64,000 bases of DNA. Origin: Alkalimonas amylolytica (lineage in GTDB: Bacteria; Pseudomonadota; Gammaproteobacteria; Enterobacterales; Alteromonadaceae). The stretch lies in NCBI RefSeq assembly GCF_900107845.1, contig NZ_FNRM01000003.1, positions 502,755 to 566,754 on the forward strand, written 5' to 3'. A program made the translations under genes and the position numbers. The notes under the pieces are model-generated. The model saw only the letters and a list, made by a program, of their open reading frames with translations. It ran no database searches and was not told where the DNA came from. Shown piece after piece: positions 45,095 to 52,978 of the stretch (position 1 is the stretch's first letter; each line of letters begins with the position of its first letter).

Positions 45095-45283
45095 CTATCG
45101 GTTGGCTTCAGGTGTGCCTGCATTCAGGTCGGTTAGATCGAGCCCGAGAGTGGTCATAACCTCAGTCATCAACCAGGTAATCTGTAGGTACTTTTCTTCC
45201 GGACTCAGTCCGTTTTCAATCATTGGCGTCTCAAGGCCAAGCTGCATTAGCGCATGCTGAACGGTGGCTGCGGCTTCACTCAT
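45095..45283 (-). pseudogene. Truncated GTP cyclohydrolase I (FolE) N-terminal fragment
   Basis: The frame encodes 62 residues that follow the FolE N-terminus closely: SEAAATVQHALMQLGLETPM, LSPEEKYLQI, MTEVMTTLGLDLTDL, and then TPE where full FolE has TPRRIAKMYV. It stops there, before every catalytic Zn and substrate residue, so it cannot be a working enzyme. A normal ribosome site (AGGAA) stands seven bases before ATG 45283 and the gene is 25 bases after fpr, so it may still be made. It may be a remnant, or a small protein that binds full FolE at its N-terminal dimer region. The second is only a guess. Confidence 0.75.
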
Positions 45284-45308
45284 AACACTATTCCTGCAAA
45301 AAAGTAGT

Positions 45309-46091
45309 CTATTTTTCCAAAAAAGCCTGCTCGATGACGTAATCGCCGCGCTGACGAGAGTTGGCTTTGCTAAAACCTCGGGCATTTAAAATAGCCATGG
45401 TGTCATCCAGCATGGCTTGATTACCGCACAGCATAAACCTGTCCCGCTCCGGGCTCAGTGGCGGCATACCCAAGTGCTCGGTGAAGATGTCCGACTCCAG
45501 TAAGCTGGTGATCCGCTGCTGATGCAAGGCATGGCGGTAGGCTTCACGCGTTACTGTGGGGTGGTAAAGTAATTTGTCACGTACCCAATCACCAAAAAAC
45601 TCATTGTTAGGGAGCTCATTGCAGATGACATCCTGGTACGCAAGCTCAGACACAGTTCGCACGCCATGGACCAGAATCACCTTGCTGAATTGCTCATAAA
45701 TGGTCGGATCCTTAATGATGCTCATAAAAGGCGCCAAGCCGGTTCCGGTGGCCAACAGATACAGATTCTCGCCAGGCGTCAGGTGGCCTGCGACCAGAGT
45801 GCCGGTTGGACGGGTCGAGATATGCAATGTCTGCCCCACCTGTATATGTTGCAACCGTGAAGTCAAAGCCCCATCCGGTACCTTGATGCTGAAAAACTCC
45901 AGCTCATCTTCGTAATTTGCACTGGCAATGCTGTAAGCCCTCAGCAGTGGCTTGTTGTCCACTTCGATGCCAATCATCACGAACTGACCATTTTCAAAGG
46001 TGAAGGTAGGACGACGTGTGGTTTTAATGCTAAAAAGCGTGTCATTCCAATGATGAACCTGAGTCACCGTTTCAGTGATGGTACCTCTCAT
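45309..46091 (-). CDS. fpr: Ferredoxin/flavodoxin-NADP reductase
   Basis: A 260-residue FNR-type flavoprotein: FAD site RAYSIAS near residue 52-58, GTLV phosphate-contact region, NADP-binding ATGTGLAPFMSI near 110-121, and FMLCGNQAML near the C-terminus, ending VIEQAFLEK as in bacterial Fpr of the short-tailed group. It shuttles electrons between NADPH and ferredoxin or flavodoxin, for Fe-S repair and oxidative stress defence. A palindrome lies about 80 bases upstream. The truncated folE piece follows on the same strand. Confidence 0.95.
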   Translation of the reverse strand: MRGTITETVTQVHHWNDTLFSIKTTRRPTFTFENGQFVMIGIEVDNKPLLRAYSIASANYEDELEFFSIKVPDGALTSRLQHIQVGQTLHISTRPTGTLVAGHLTPGENLYLLATGTGLAPFMSIIKDPTIYEQFSKVILVHGVRTVSELAYQDVICNELPNNEFFGDWVRDKLLYHPTVTREAYRHALHQQRITSLLESDIFTEHLGMPPLSPERDRFMLCGNQAMLDDTMAILNARGFSKANSRQRGDYVIEQAFLEK

Positions 46092-46452
46092 AAACCCCTC
46101 ATAACCAGTCTACTCAAAACAACCAACAAACAACGCCACTGCAGTCGTTTGCGCCGCTTGAAAAGCGAAGATCACATTAAATATGTGATGGTATAATACC
46201 CGAGTAAAACACTCAACTATTTATCCGAGTATTTTAGTCAAGTATTGCTAAGGAGTTTACGAAAAGGTTTAGCAAATGGACCAAGAGGCCATCGGGTTAG
46301 CCTAACTCCAGGAAAGATGCGATCGATCCAAGCTCTGTATCAGACCTTAATTATCGCTAAGCAAATTATCCTTGGTGATTGCATCAGTCTGCACTACCAT
46401 CAACCAAAATGACTGCTGTAGCAGTTCTTTCACGAACCACACAGGTGTTTGC
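46092..46452. promoter_or_regulatory. Intergenic region between fpr and a solute-binding gene with a perfect palindrome
   Basis: ATCACAT-TAAAT-ATGTGAT (46171-46189) is a perfect inverted repeat just before TATAAT (46192-46197). CGAGTA-type repeats follow at 46200-46234 (CGAGTAAAACACTC, then CGAGTATTTT). It could control fpr, the rightward gene, or both. A 31-codon frame with an AGGAAAG ribosome site begins at ATG 46317 and overlaps the start region of the next gene; it is unrecognised and may be a leader peptide or chance. Confidence 0.5.
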
Positions 46453-47268
46453 ATGGTGTACCGATTTGTGCTGGCGTTACTTTTAGGGGTTAGCGGTTCA
46501 CTGCACGCGACCAAACCAGACCCAGCGCCAGCGCCAGCGTTGCAATTTCTGACCGAGCACAGCCCGCCAGGCGAGTACCTGGATGAAAACGGTGAGCTGG
46601 CCGGTGTGACCTTCGAACTGCTACGTAGCATCTCAGAGCAGCTCAATGAAAACGTCCACTTTGAATTAATGCCCTGGGCAAGAGCCTTTGCCATGGCCAC
46701 AACACAACCGAACACGGCCTTGTTTGAAACAACCCGGACACCGAGTCGTGAATCCTTATTCCAATGGGTAGGCCCGCTAAAAATTCATCGCATCGCGCTT
46801 TATGCCAGAAAAGATCATTTTAATGTGGCAGTTCCCCCCGCGTATTGGCCGAAGCACTATATCGCCTGCGAGTACATTCAATCGGTGTATCTCGATAAGC
46901 TTATCGAGCTGGGATTTAATGAAGAGCGCAATTTGTTCAAAACAGTACAACATGGCGACTGCTTCAATTTGTTGCTGCGTGGCCGGGTCGATATTATTTT
47001 ACTCAGTGAGACGTCGGCAGCGCTCAGAGCACAAGAAGTTGAAGAGCTGGGTATTGAACTGGTGCAGTTGAACGGCTTTATCGAAACCCGCCAGTACCTG
47101 GCGTTTAGTCGTGATGTACCTGTTGAGCGTGTAGCGCGCTGGCAGCAGGCGCTGCTGCAAAGTTACCGGGATGGCCGCATGCGGGCCTTGTATCACTCGG
47201 TTTATCCTGAAGAAATGATTACCGCGCTGGAGCAGGTAGCAACAAAGCCGCACGAAGTCGCCAATTGA
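46453..47268 (+). CDS. Periplasmic solute-binding family 3-like protein
   Basis: About 271 residues from ATG 46453, chosen because it begins a clear signal peptide (VYRFVLALLLGVSGSLHA); the longer frame puts a Cys-rich, unlikely leader before it. The mature part has the SBP_bac_3 opening LTEHSPPGEYLDENGELAGVT-like stretch at 35-56 and MPWARAFAMA. No permease or ATPase is adjacent. Like the protein at 31264, it belongs to the many orphan family-3 proteins of this bacterial group, possibly sensing amino acids or other small anions. Confidence 0.8.
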   Translation: MVYRFVLALLLGVSGSLHATKPDPAPAPALQFLTEHSPPGEYLDENGELAGVTFELLRSISEQLNENVHFELMPWARAFAMATTQPNTALFETTRTPSRESLFQWVGPLKIHRIALYARKDHFNVAVPPAYWPKHYIACEYIQSVYLDKLIELGFNEERNLFKTVQHGDCFNLLLRGRVDIILLSETSAALRAQEVEELGIELVQLNGFIETRQYLAFSRDVPVERVARWQQALLQSYRDGRMRALYHSVYPEEMITALEQVATKPHEVAN

Positions 47269-47432
47269 CTGGCCCCTGAAAAGCACAACGCGTTCGCCAG
47301 AAACCTTTGCCTTCAATGTTTAGCTTTGAATTCATGTAAATCTGCGCCCTTGGTGACGGGGGGTTAAAGCCACTGGAGCAACAAGCTATTCACTGTTAAG
47401 CTGAATTAAGCCACATAACAAGGAGCAGTGCT

Positions 47433-48767
47433 ATGGGTTTAGCCAGTCCGCAACGGATAGTCGCATTCCTTCTCACCGTTTTAATGGCGGCGGGTGTTTT
47501 GTCCGCTACAGCGACAGCTTCACTGAAAGAGCCATTAAATGCCGAACAATCCGATCCACGAACGCTCGGTTGGATGCAGGGTTTTCCACCGCCGGTGGAG
47601 AAACGGATCACTCAGCCCGATAGCAACTTCTTTAGTTTCCCAAAGTTACGCTGGAGCGTGTGTCACATGCGTGAGTTACTGCCTACTGCAGCCATTCCGC
47701 GCGCCATCGACCACTATGCCCCACTGCCAGAAGCACTCATTTCGTCGATTGACCAATTGCAGTTCACTCCTACAGGGACCAGCACACCCATCAGTTGGCA
47801 AGAGAGCCTGGCGGCCAATTATACCGATGGACTTTTGGTGCTCCACCGCGGCAAGGTGGTGTACGAGAGCTATCGGGGCTGTTTGGGCCCACAACAACAT
47901 CATGCCGCGATGTCGATGACCAAATCCATCACCGGTTTATTGGCAGAAATGCTGATTGCACAGGGGCAGCTTGATGAGAGCATTCTGGTTGGTCAGCTGA
48001 TACCTGCACTTCAGGGTTCGGCCTTTGCCAACGCGACGGTGAGGCAGGTGATGGATATGACCACTGCGCTTCAGTACAGTGAAGATTATGCCGATCCAAA
48101 TGCGGATATCTGGCAATACAGTGCTGCGGCTAACCCGCTGCCTAAGCCTGCCAGCTATCAGGGGCCAGTCGGTTATTTTGAGTATCTGATGACTGTCCGG
48201 GCCGCGGGAGAGCATGGCAAGGTGTTTGGCTATAAAACCGTCAACAGTGATGTATTGGGCTGGGTGCTCGCCACCGTAACTGGTAAACCCTATCACCAGT
48301 TGGTATCTGAACTCTTATGGCAGCCATTGGGGATGCAACAGGATGCCTACGTGACTGTCGATGGACTCGGCACCCCCTTTGCCGGTGGCGGTATCAGTGC
48401 CACCCTGCGGGATTTGGGCCGTTTGGGGCAAGCACTGCTGGATGCAACACTAGGTAAACCCGGCATCATAGCGCCAGAGCTGGCTCGCAGCATTCAGGCC
48501 GGTGGTGATCAAGCGGCCTTTGCGGACGGTTTTAGCAGTTTAACCGGTGGCAGTTACCGCAGTATGTGGTGGGTCTTTCATAATCCGCATCAGGCTTTTG
48601 CTGCCAGGGGTGTGCATGGGCAGACCATTTACATCGACCCGACCGCTGACATGGTGATTGTGCGTTTCGCCTCGCATCCGGTTGCCAGCAACAGCGCCAA
48701 TGATGCGACCTCGTTACCGGCTTATCAGGCATTGGCAGAGTTCTTGTTGCAACAAAACTCAGACTGA
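47433..48767 (+). CDS. Beta-lactamase-fold serine hydrolase
   Basis: A 444-residue exported protein with a signal peptide ending near ATA-SL. The catalytic SxxK is SMTK (Ser161, Lys164); a YSED stands at the YxN place, and HGQT near the C-terminus replaces the KTG box. This arrangement is that of class C-type esterases and the 6-aminohexanoate-dimer hydrolase group and not of a true resistance beta-lactamase. Its substrate may be an ester, amide or peptide in the periplasm. AAGGAG stands eight bases before ATG. It is monocistronic. Confidence 0.88.
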   Translation: MGLASPQRIVAFLLTVLMAAGVLSATATASLKEPLNAEQSDPRTLGWMQGFPPPVEKRITQPDSNFFSFPKLRWSVCHMRELLPTAAIPRAIDHYAPLPEALISSIDQLQFTPTGTSTPISWQESLAANYTDGLLVLHRGKVVYESYRGCLGPQQHHAAMSMTKSITGLLAEMLIAQGQLDESILVGQLIPALQGSAFANATVRQVMDMTTALQYSEDYADPNADIWQYSAAANPLPKPASYQGPVGYFEYLMTVRAAGEHGKVFGYKTVNSDVLGWVLATVTGKPYHQLVSELLWQPLGMQQDAYVTVDGLGTPFAGGGISATLRDLGRLGQALLDATLGKPGIIAPELARSIQAGGDQAAFADGFSSLTGGSYRSMWWVFHNPHQAFAARGVHGQTIYIDPTADMVIVRFASHPVASNSANDATSLPAYQALAEFLLQQNSD

Positions 48768-48780
48768 CTCTTTTCTTAAA

Positions 48781-48812
48781 AAGGTCACTGCACCAAGCAA
48801 TGCCGTGACCTT
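48781..48812. terminator. Hairpin between convergent genes
   Basis: Arms AAGGTCAC / GTGACCTT with a 16-base loop lie between the ends of the serine hydrolase and cytochrome b genes. There are TTTTCTT before it and TTCTC after it; a weak two-way terminator is plausible. Confidence 0.45.
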
Positions 48813-48827
48813 CTCGCACGCCATGAG

Positions 48828-49355
48828 CTATTTTCGTACCATACTGCGAAACACTCCATCCCGCTTAATCAAGCCGTGATAGAGCGCGGCACAACTATGC
48901 ACCACGATCAGCAGCACCAACAGCAGCGCTGCCCAGCCATGAATTTCGCGGAACAAGCCGTACAGGGCTAAATCGGTATGAAGCAAGGATGGCAATGGCA
49001 GCCCAAATAAGCTCAGTGGCCGGCCGGCCGCGTTTTGCATTAAATAGCCGGATAGCGGCATCACAAAGAGCAACAGATAAAAGCCAAGTTGCGTGAGCTT
49101 CGCTGCCAGTTGCTGCATGTTCGGCACACTAGCAGGTAATGTTGGCGTATCTGAGCGCAGACGAATGATGAGGCGCACCACAATCGCCAGCAAGGCAATC
49201 AACCCCATGGCTTTGTGCCAGGCCAGCAGTTGCTGCTGCCAGGGCCCCAGTGACTTGACCATGGTTAAACCGGCAAATAGCAGGCTAAGCACTAACGCTG
49301 CCATCAGCCAATGCATCACCCGCATGGCAAAAGGATAAGACTGCGGCTTATTCAT
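48828..49355 (-). CDS. Cytochrome b561-type membrane protein
   Basis: About 175 residues from ATG 49355. Four hydrophobic helices and the heme-ligand His patterns MRVMHWLMAALVLSL, QLLAWHKAMG, REIHGWAALL and VHSCAALYHGL are those of the bacterial cytochrome b561 (YodB/CybB) family, which oxidises quinol or passes electrons to superoxide or peroxide. It overlaps the catalase-like gene by eight bases. The pair suggests that quinol electrons go through this cytochrome to a periplasmic peroxidase. Confidence 0.92.
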   Translation of the reverse strand: MNKPQSYPFAMRVMHWLMAALVLSLLFAGLTMVKSLGPWQQQLLAWHKAMGLIALLAIVVRLIIRLRSDTPTLPASVPNMQQLAAKLTQLGFYLLLFVMPLSGYLMQNAAGRPLSLFGLPLPSLLHTDLALYGLFREIHGWAALLLVLLIVVHSCAALYHGLIKRDGVFRSMVRK

Positions 49356-50343
49356 TGGCACCTCCGGCAAACTGCTGCATCAAGACTTCGCGGGCCCGGC
49401 GCCGGTGCGATTCGGCATAGGCGGCTGCGCGGGCGCGTAGAATCGGGTCTGCCGATGGTGCAAAGCCAGCAGGCAGCACCAGGGGGTCGAAATTAAGCGC
49501 ATTGCAGGCGCCCTCTTGCTGCACGCTGGCTTGTTCAATCACAATAGTACCGGCACTGAGCTGTGGGTTGGTTTCCGGCCAGGGAATAGTGGCGTCGGCC
49601 GGATCATCGTTGGCAGTTGCCAGGGTAAACTGCACATCAAAGCGGACCGGCCCTTGCTGCAGCCGATTGAAAAACTCCTGCTGCAAGGCATCTGGTGCTT
49701 CTTCGTCCGCAATGACGCCAGCATCATCGGTCAGTGGCAAGGCCGCCCAGCGCACTGCCTGCCGTTTGCCTTGCCGGTCAACCAGATAAAAAGCATTAAT
49801 GCTATGGTAGCGCTCAGTGGCATAACTTTGGCTTGGCTGATAGTGGCTACGCCACTCTAGAAAATGCGCAGTTTCCGGATGGTCAGCAAAAAACTGCGGC
49901 ACGGTATTGCTTTGAATGGCCAACAGCTGTTGATAAAACTTTTCCGGCGTCGCTACCGCCATCACCGGCGGTGTATTCATCGCAGTGCGCCACTGGTCCG
50001 CCGTGTCAGGCAAAATGGTTAGCGCCAGGCTTCTGACTGGTGCGCGCAAATCGGGTGCCGTTGGGTTATTCCCGGCAATGGACATGCGGCCAATAAAGGG
50101 GTAGCTGCCAGGCTGCAATGCTTTGGCGCTGGAGTAAGCGGCTAACTCACCAGAGGCCTGAAATTCGCCACTAATACAAAAACCATTCGCATGAGCGCGC
50201 CTAAAGCCCATCTGAATTGTGTCGCCTTGTTGTAAATTGACAAAATCCTGGGCACTGACCGGTGCCCGGCCACTCACAGTAACCGCATACACAGCAGCCG
50301 CTACGACGGCTCCCGCCGCAGCAGTAAATAGAACATATCGCAT
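49348..50343 (-). CDS. Catalase-family peroxidase (SrpA-like), exported
   Basis: A 331-residue minimal catalase, much shorter than the 480-residue monofunctional enzymes. There is an N-terminal signal or anchor (hydrophobic 5-24). The distal heme-side His is His51 in RRAHANG; the NNPTAPD stretch and the FFADHPETAHFL part correspond to the catalase core. Such SrpA-type proteins act as peroxidases with organic or quinol donors more than as catalases. It is encoded together with the overlapping cytochrome b561 gene, the usual pair. Together they would remove peroxide at the cell envelope. Confidence 0.9.
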   Translation of the reverse strand: MRYVLFTAAAGAVVAAAVYAVTVSGRAPVSAQDFVNLQQGDTIQMGFRRAHANGFCISGEFQASGELAAYSSAKALQPGSYPFIGRMSIAGNNPTAPDLRAPVRSLALTILPDTADQWRTAMNTPPVMAVATPEKFYQQLLAIQSNTVPQFFADHPETAHFLEWRSHYQPSQSYATERYHSINAFYLVDRQGKRQAVRWAALPLTDDAGVIADEEAPDALQQEFFNRLQQGPVRFDVQFTLATANDDPADATIPWPETNPQLSAGTIVIEQASVQQEGACNALNFDPLVLPAGFAPSADPILRARAAAYAESHRRRAREVLMQQFAGGANE

Positions 50344-50368
50344 AAATATGGCTTCTTTTCGTTAGAAA

Positions 50369-50545
50369 TTAGGATGACGCTGGAGACCAATCAAAGAGTA
50401 CGCTCTCAAGGGCAATGCGATCAGTGAATTGCAGCACTAATTTCGGCAGCAATTGCCAGATCCCTGCCGGGTGGTCGGCGGTAGCTAAGGGTTGGTGCAG
50501 CAAAACCGTACTAAGCAAGCCGTTGATCTGCCCCCGATAGTTCAA
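50369..50545 (-). pseudogene. Gene fragment of a COG4798-type methyltransferase
   Basis: A 58-codon frame between two stops encodes LLHQPLATADHPAGIWQL and then FTDR, which aligns with LLHNPKDTADHPDGIWSL and DTDR near the end of the intact methyltransferase at 56691-57506. The DNA also matches (50458-50507 against 56799-56850). No start, SAM motif or other part is present, so this is a remnant of a decayed paralogue. It lies in the leader region of the secreted nuclease gene. The rest of this 300-base gap holds nothing I recognise. Confidence 0.7.
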
Positions 50546-50647
50546 CTAGCGCTCACGTGTTGTCATTCAAAGTTAATCCCAGAGTCACATTGCACTGATA
50601 CCGTCCCCTTGGCACTAGCCGCTTACCAACAAAAACCAGGACCCACT

Positions 50648-51415
50648 ATGAACTTACTACGTGTAACTGCAACGCTTTTGCTGTTCATTGCCAGCTTTGC
50701 TATCTATGCACAAAACTGTGCTTATGGCTGCCCGACGGGTGCATCCGGTCAATTCATTGAACGGCCAATCTATACACTGCAAAACAACGCCAACACCAAG
50801 TTTGCAGATTGGGTGGCATACCGGGTCACCAGCCAGACGATTGATGGCCCATCCCGCAATCGCAATTGGCGGCAAGATCCTATCATTCATGCCTCCCAAA
50901 CTTTGATACCCTCAGATTACAATGGTGCCCATGCAACTCTAGGCACTGATCGCGGCCACCAAGTGCCATTAGCTTCATTCAGCAATACAGAGCACTGGGC
51001 TACCACGAACTACTTGTCGAATGTAACGCCTCAGGCGGCAAACCTGAATCAAGGCCCCTGGGCACGCCTGGAAAATGCTGTTCGGGTTTTAGCACGCACT
51101 GGCCAGGATGTTTACGTTGTGACCGGCCCCTTGTATGAGTGGCACTTTGGCACCTTACCAGGTACTTCGAAGCAACACACCATACCTTCGGGCTACTTCA
51201 AGGCAATCGTTACCGATAACAATGGCTGGGTTGAAATGTCTGCTTTTATTATGGAGCAAAGCCTGGCGCGAAACGCTGACTACTGCAGTTACGAAGTAAC
51301 GGGCTTCAATGTGGAATACCGCACAGGTTTAAACATCATGCCTAATTTACCGGGCTATAAAGTAGGCCCTATATTTGGACAAACTGGTGGGCTAACAAAA
51401 GAGCTTGGTTGCTAG
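50648..51415 (+). CDS. Secreted DNA/RNA non-specific endonuclease
   Basis: About 255 residues from ATG 50648, with AGGA before it and a signal peptide ending near IYA-QN; the longer frame upstream is not coding-like. The catalytic motif is DRGH (Asp101-His104), followed by NYLSNVTPQAANLNQGPW with the Mg-binding Asn near 134 and Glu142, as in the Serratia NucA family (His89, Asn119, Glu127 there). It cuts DNA and RNA without base preference outside the cell or in the periplasm, for nutrition or biofilm DNA. Four or more Cys suggest disulfides. No inhibitor gene is adjacent, in keeping with export. Confidence 0.93.
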   Translation: MNLLRVTATLLLFIASFAIYAQNCAYGCPTGASGQFIERPIYTLQNNANTKFADWVAYRVTSQTIDGPSRNRNWRQDPIIHASQTLIPSDYNGAHATLGTDRGHQVPLASFSNTEHWATTNYLSNVTPQAANLNQGPWARLENAVRVLARTGQDVYVVTGPLYEWHFGTLPGTSKQHTIPSGYFKAIVTDNNGWVEMSAFIMEQSLARNADYCSYEVTGFNVEYRTGLNIMPNLPGYKVGPIFGQTGGLTKELGC

Positions 51416-51549
51416 TGGTATGTGCGCAAAGCTGAGCTGAAACATACCCGGCGTAGCTGATGCAATCCGGCTTAATAAAACCATAAATCTGATTGCACAG
51501 CTGCGCAGTTTTATCTTGCTCGGGCTAACTTTTATCTGCCTGCTGGCGA

Positions 51550-52770
51550 CTATGCCCTGCTGCGGCGCATATCCGGCAGCCAGAATGCCAGTATGCCCAG
51601 TAGCGGAAACCAGGCACACAGCTTGAAAATAAAACCAATACTGGTTGCATCTGCCAGCATGCCAAGCACTGCCGCGGCAATGCCACTGATGCCAAACATC
51701 AGGCCGTAAAACAGCCCGGAAATCATCCCCACCCTGGCCGGCATCAACTCCTGAGCAAACACAATAATGGCTGAAAAGGCCGACGACATCACCAGGCCAA
51801 TCAGCACCGTTAATAGCGCCGCACCGAATAAGTTGCTGTAGGGTAGCATTAACGCCAGCGGTGCCGCGCCCAGGATCGATGCCCAGATCACCCACTTGCG
51901 GCCAAAGCGATCACCGATGGGACCGCCGGCCACCGTGCCCACCGCGATGGCGGCTAAAAACAAAAATAAAAACAGCTGCGAATCGGCTACCGATACGGCA
52001 AATTTTTCGATCAGATAAAAGGTGTAAAAATTCGTCAGGCAGGTCATGTAGACGTATTTGGAGAAAATCAGCAGCGCCAGTACCAGCAGTGCCTGGCGGG
52101 TTTGACGGACGTTCAGGCCATTGCCCTGTTTTGCCGCACTGCCAAGCCGTTGTCTGGCATTGGATTGCACCACCCAGCGGCTTACCCGCGTCAGCAGCAT
52201 AATGCCCGCAATGGCAAACAGGCAAAACCAGCCGATACTGCCCTGGCCGCGCGGAATAATGATCATCGCGGCCAGCAAAGGCCCGAGCGCCGAGCCGGCA
52301 TTGCCACCCACCTGAAACATCGCCTGCGCCAAACCATAACGCCCGCCGGAAGCCATGCGTGCGACTCTGGCTGCTTCAGGGTGAAAGGTTGATGAGCCCA
52401 GCCCTATCATCGCCGACGCCAACAGCAGCATGTCATAACGCTGGGCCAGGCTCAGCAGCACCAGCCCCAGCAGGGTAAACACCATGCCGAGCGGCAGTAA
52501 AGCCGGTTTTGGATGTTTGTCGGTATAAAAGCCGACAGCAGGTTGCAGTACAGAAGCGGTCAGCTGAAAAATCAGCGTGATCAGGCCAATCTGAGTAAAG
52601 CTGAGCGCATAATCCTGTTTTAGCATCGGGTAAATGGCCGGCAATACCGCCTGGATCAGATCATTGAGCAAGTGCACCACACTCACCGCACCGACCACCG
52701 GCAATACCATCAACGCTGGCGCTGTGATAGGCGACGGCGACAATTCCACTGTTTTATCAAGGCTAGTCAC
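51550..52770 (-). CDS. fsr: MFS transporter, fosmidomycin-resistance (Fsr) type
   Basis: A 406-residue, 12-helix major facilitator protein. Signs of the Fsr subgroup are VHLLNDLIQAVLPAIYPMLK, LQPAVGFYTDKHPKP and GLGSSTFHPEAARVA. Members export fosmidomycin and perhaps other phosphonates or drugs. It is divergent from the MerR-methyltransferase gene, with 208 bases between; that regulator might control it. The resistance profile of this copy is unknown. Confidence 0.9.
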   Translation of the reverse strand: MTSLDKTVELSPSPITAPALMVLPVVGAVSVVHLLNDLIQAVLPAIYPMLKQDYALSFTQIGLITLIFQLTASVLQPAVGFYTDKHPKPALLPLGMVFTLLGLVLLSLAQRYDMLLLASAMIGLGSSTFHPEAARVARMASGGRYGLAQAMFQVGGNAGSALGPLLAAMIIIPRGQGSIGWFCLFAIAGIMLLTRVSRWVVQSNARQRLGSAAKQGNGLNVRQTRQALLVLALLIFSKYVYMTCLTNFYTFYLIEKFAVSVADSQLFLFLFLAAIAVGTVAGGPIGDRFGRKWVIWASILGAAPLALMLPYSNLFGAALLTVLIGLVMSSAFSAIIVFAQELMPARVGMISGLFYGLMFGISGIAAAVLGMLADATSIGFIFKLCAWFPLLGILAFWLPDMRRSRA

Positions 52771-52919
52771 AACAAAACAACCTGAAGGGGAAAAGCCAGC
52801 ATTATATACGTAATTTCAGAGTCTATGGCGCTTGTTTTGCCACCTTGCGGCCTAAAAAAGCCTACCGTTGATCGCTGTTATGCATATCGCATTGTTGCAC
52901 TTTCAACAGACTTCATCGC

Positions 52920-52950
52920 TTGACTCGTCTATAACTTTACAGTTTATGCT
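52920..52950 (+). promoter_or_regulatory. MerR-type promoter with 19-base spacer
   Basis: TTGACT (52920-52925) and TATGCT (52945-52950) are separated by 19 bases, the lengthened spacing typical of MerR-controlled promoters. The spacer holds AACT-N4-AGTT (52935-52946), a dyad fit for a MerR dimer. It drives the MerR-methyltransferase gene at 52979, so activation of its own promoter is likely. Confidence 0.75.
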
Positions 52951-52978
52951 GCACTTTACTTTGGCAAAGGATCCGGCG

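Noticed and set aside
46317..46412. 31-codon frame with AGGAAAG before it
   Set aside because: Kept only as a remark; it has no recognised sequence and lies in a region of short random frames.
48828..50343. Reading the catalase-like gene as a full catalase KatE/KatA
   Set aside because: At 331 residues with a signal/anchor and a cytochrome b561 partner it fits the SrpA-type peroxidase group instead.
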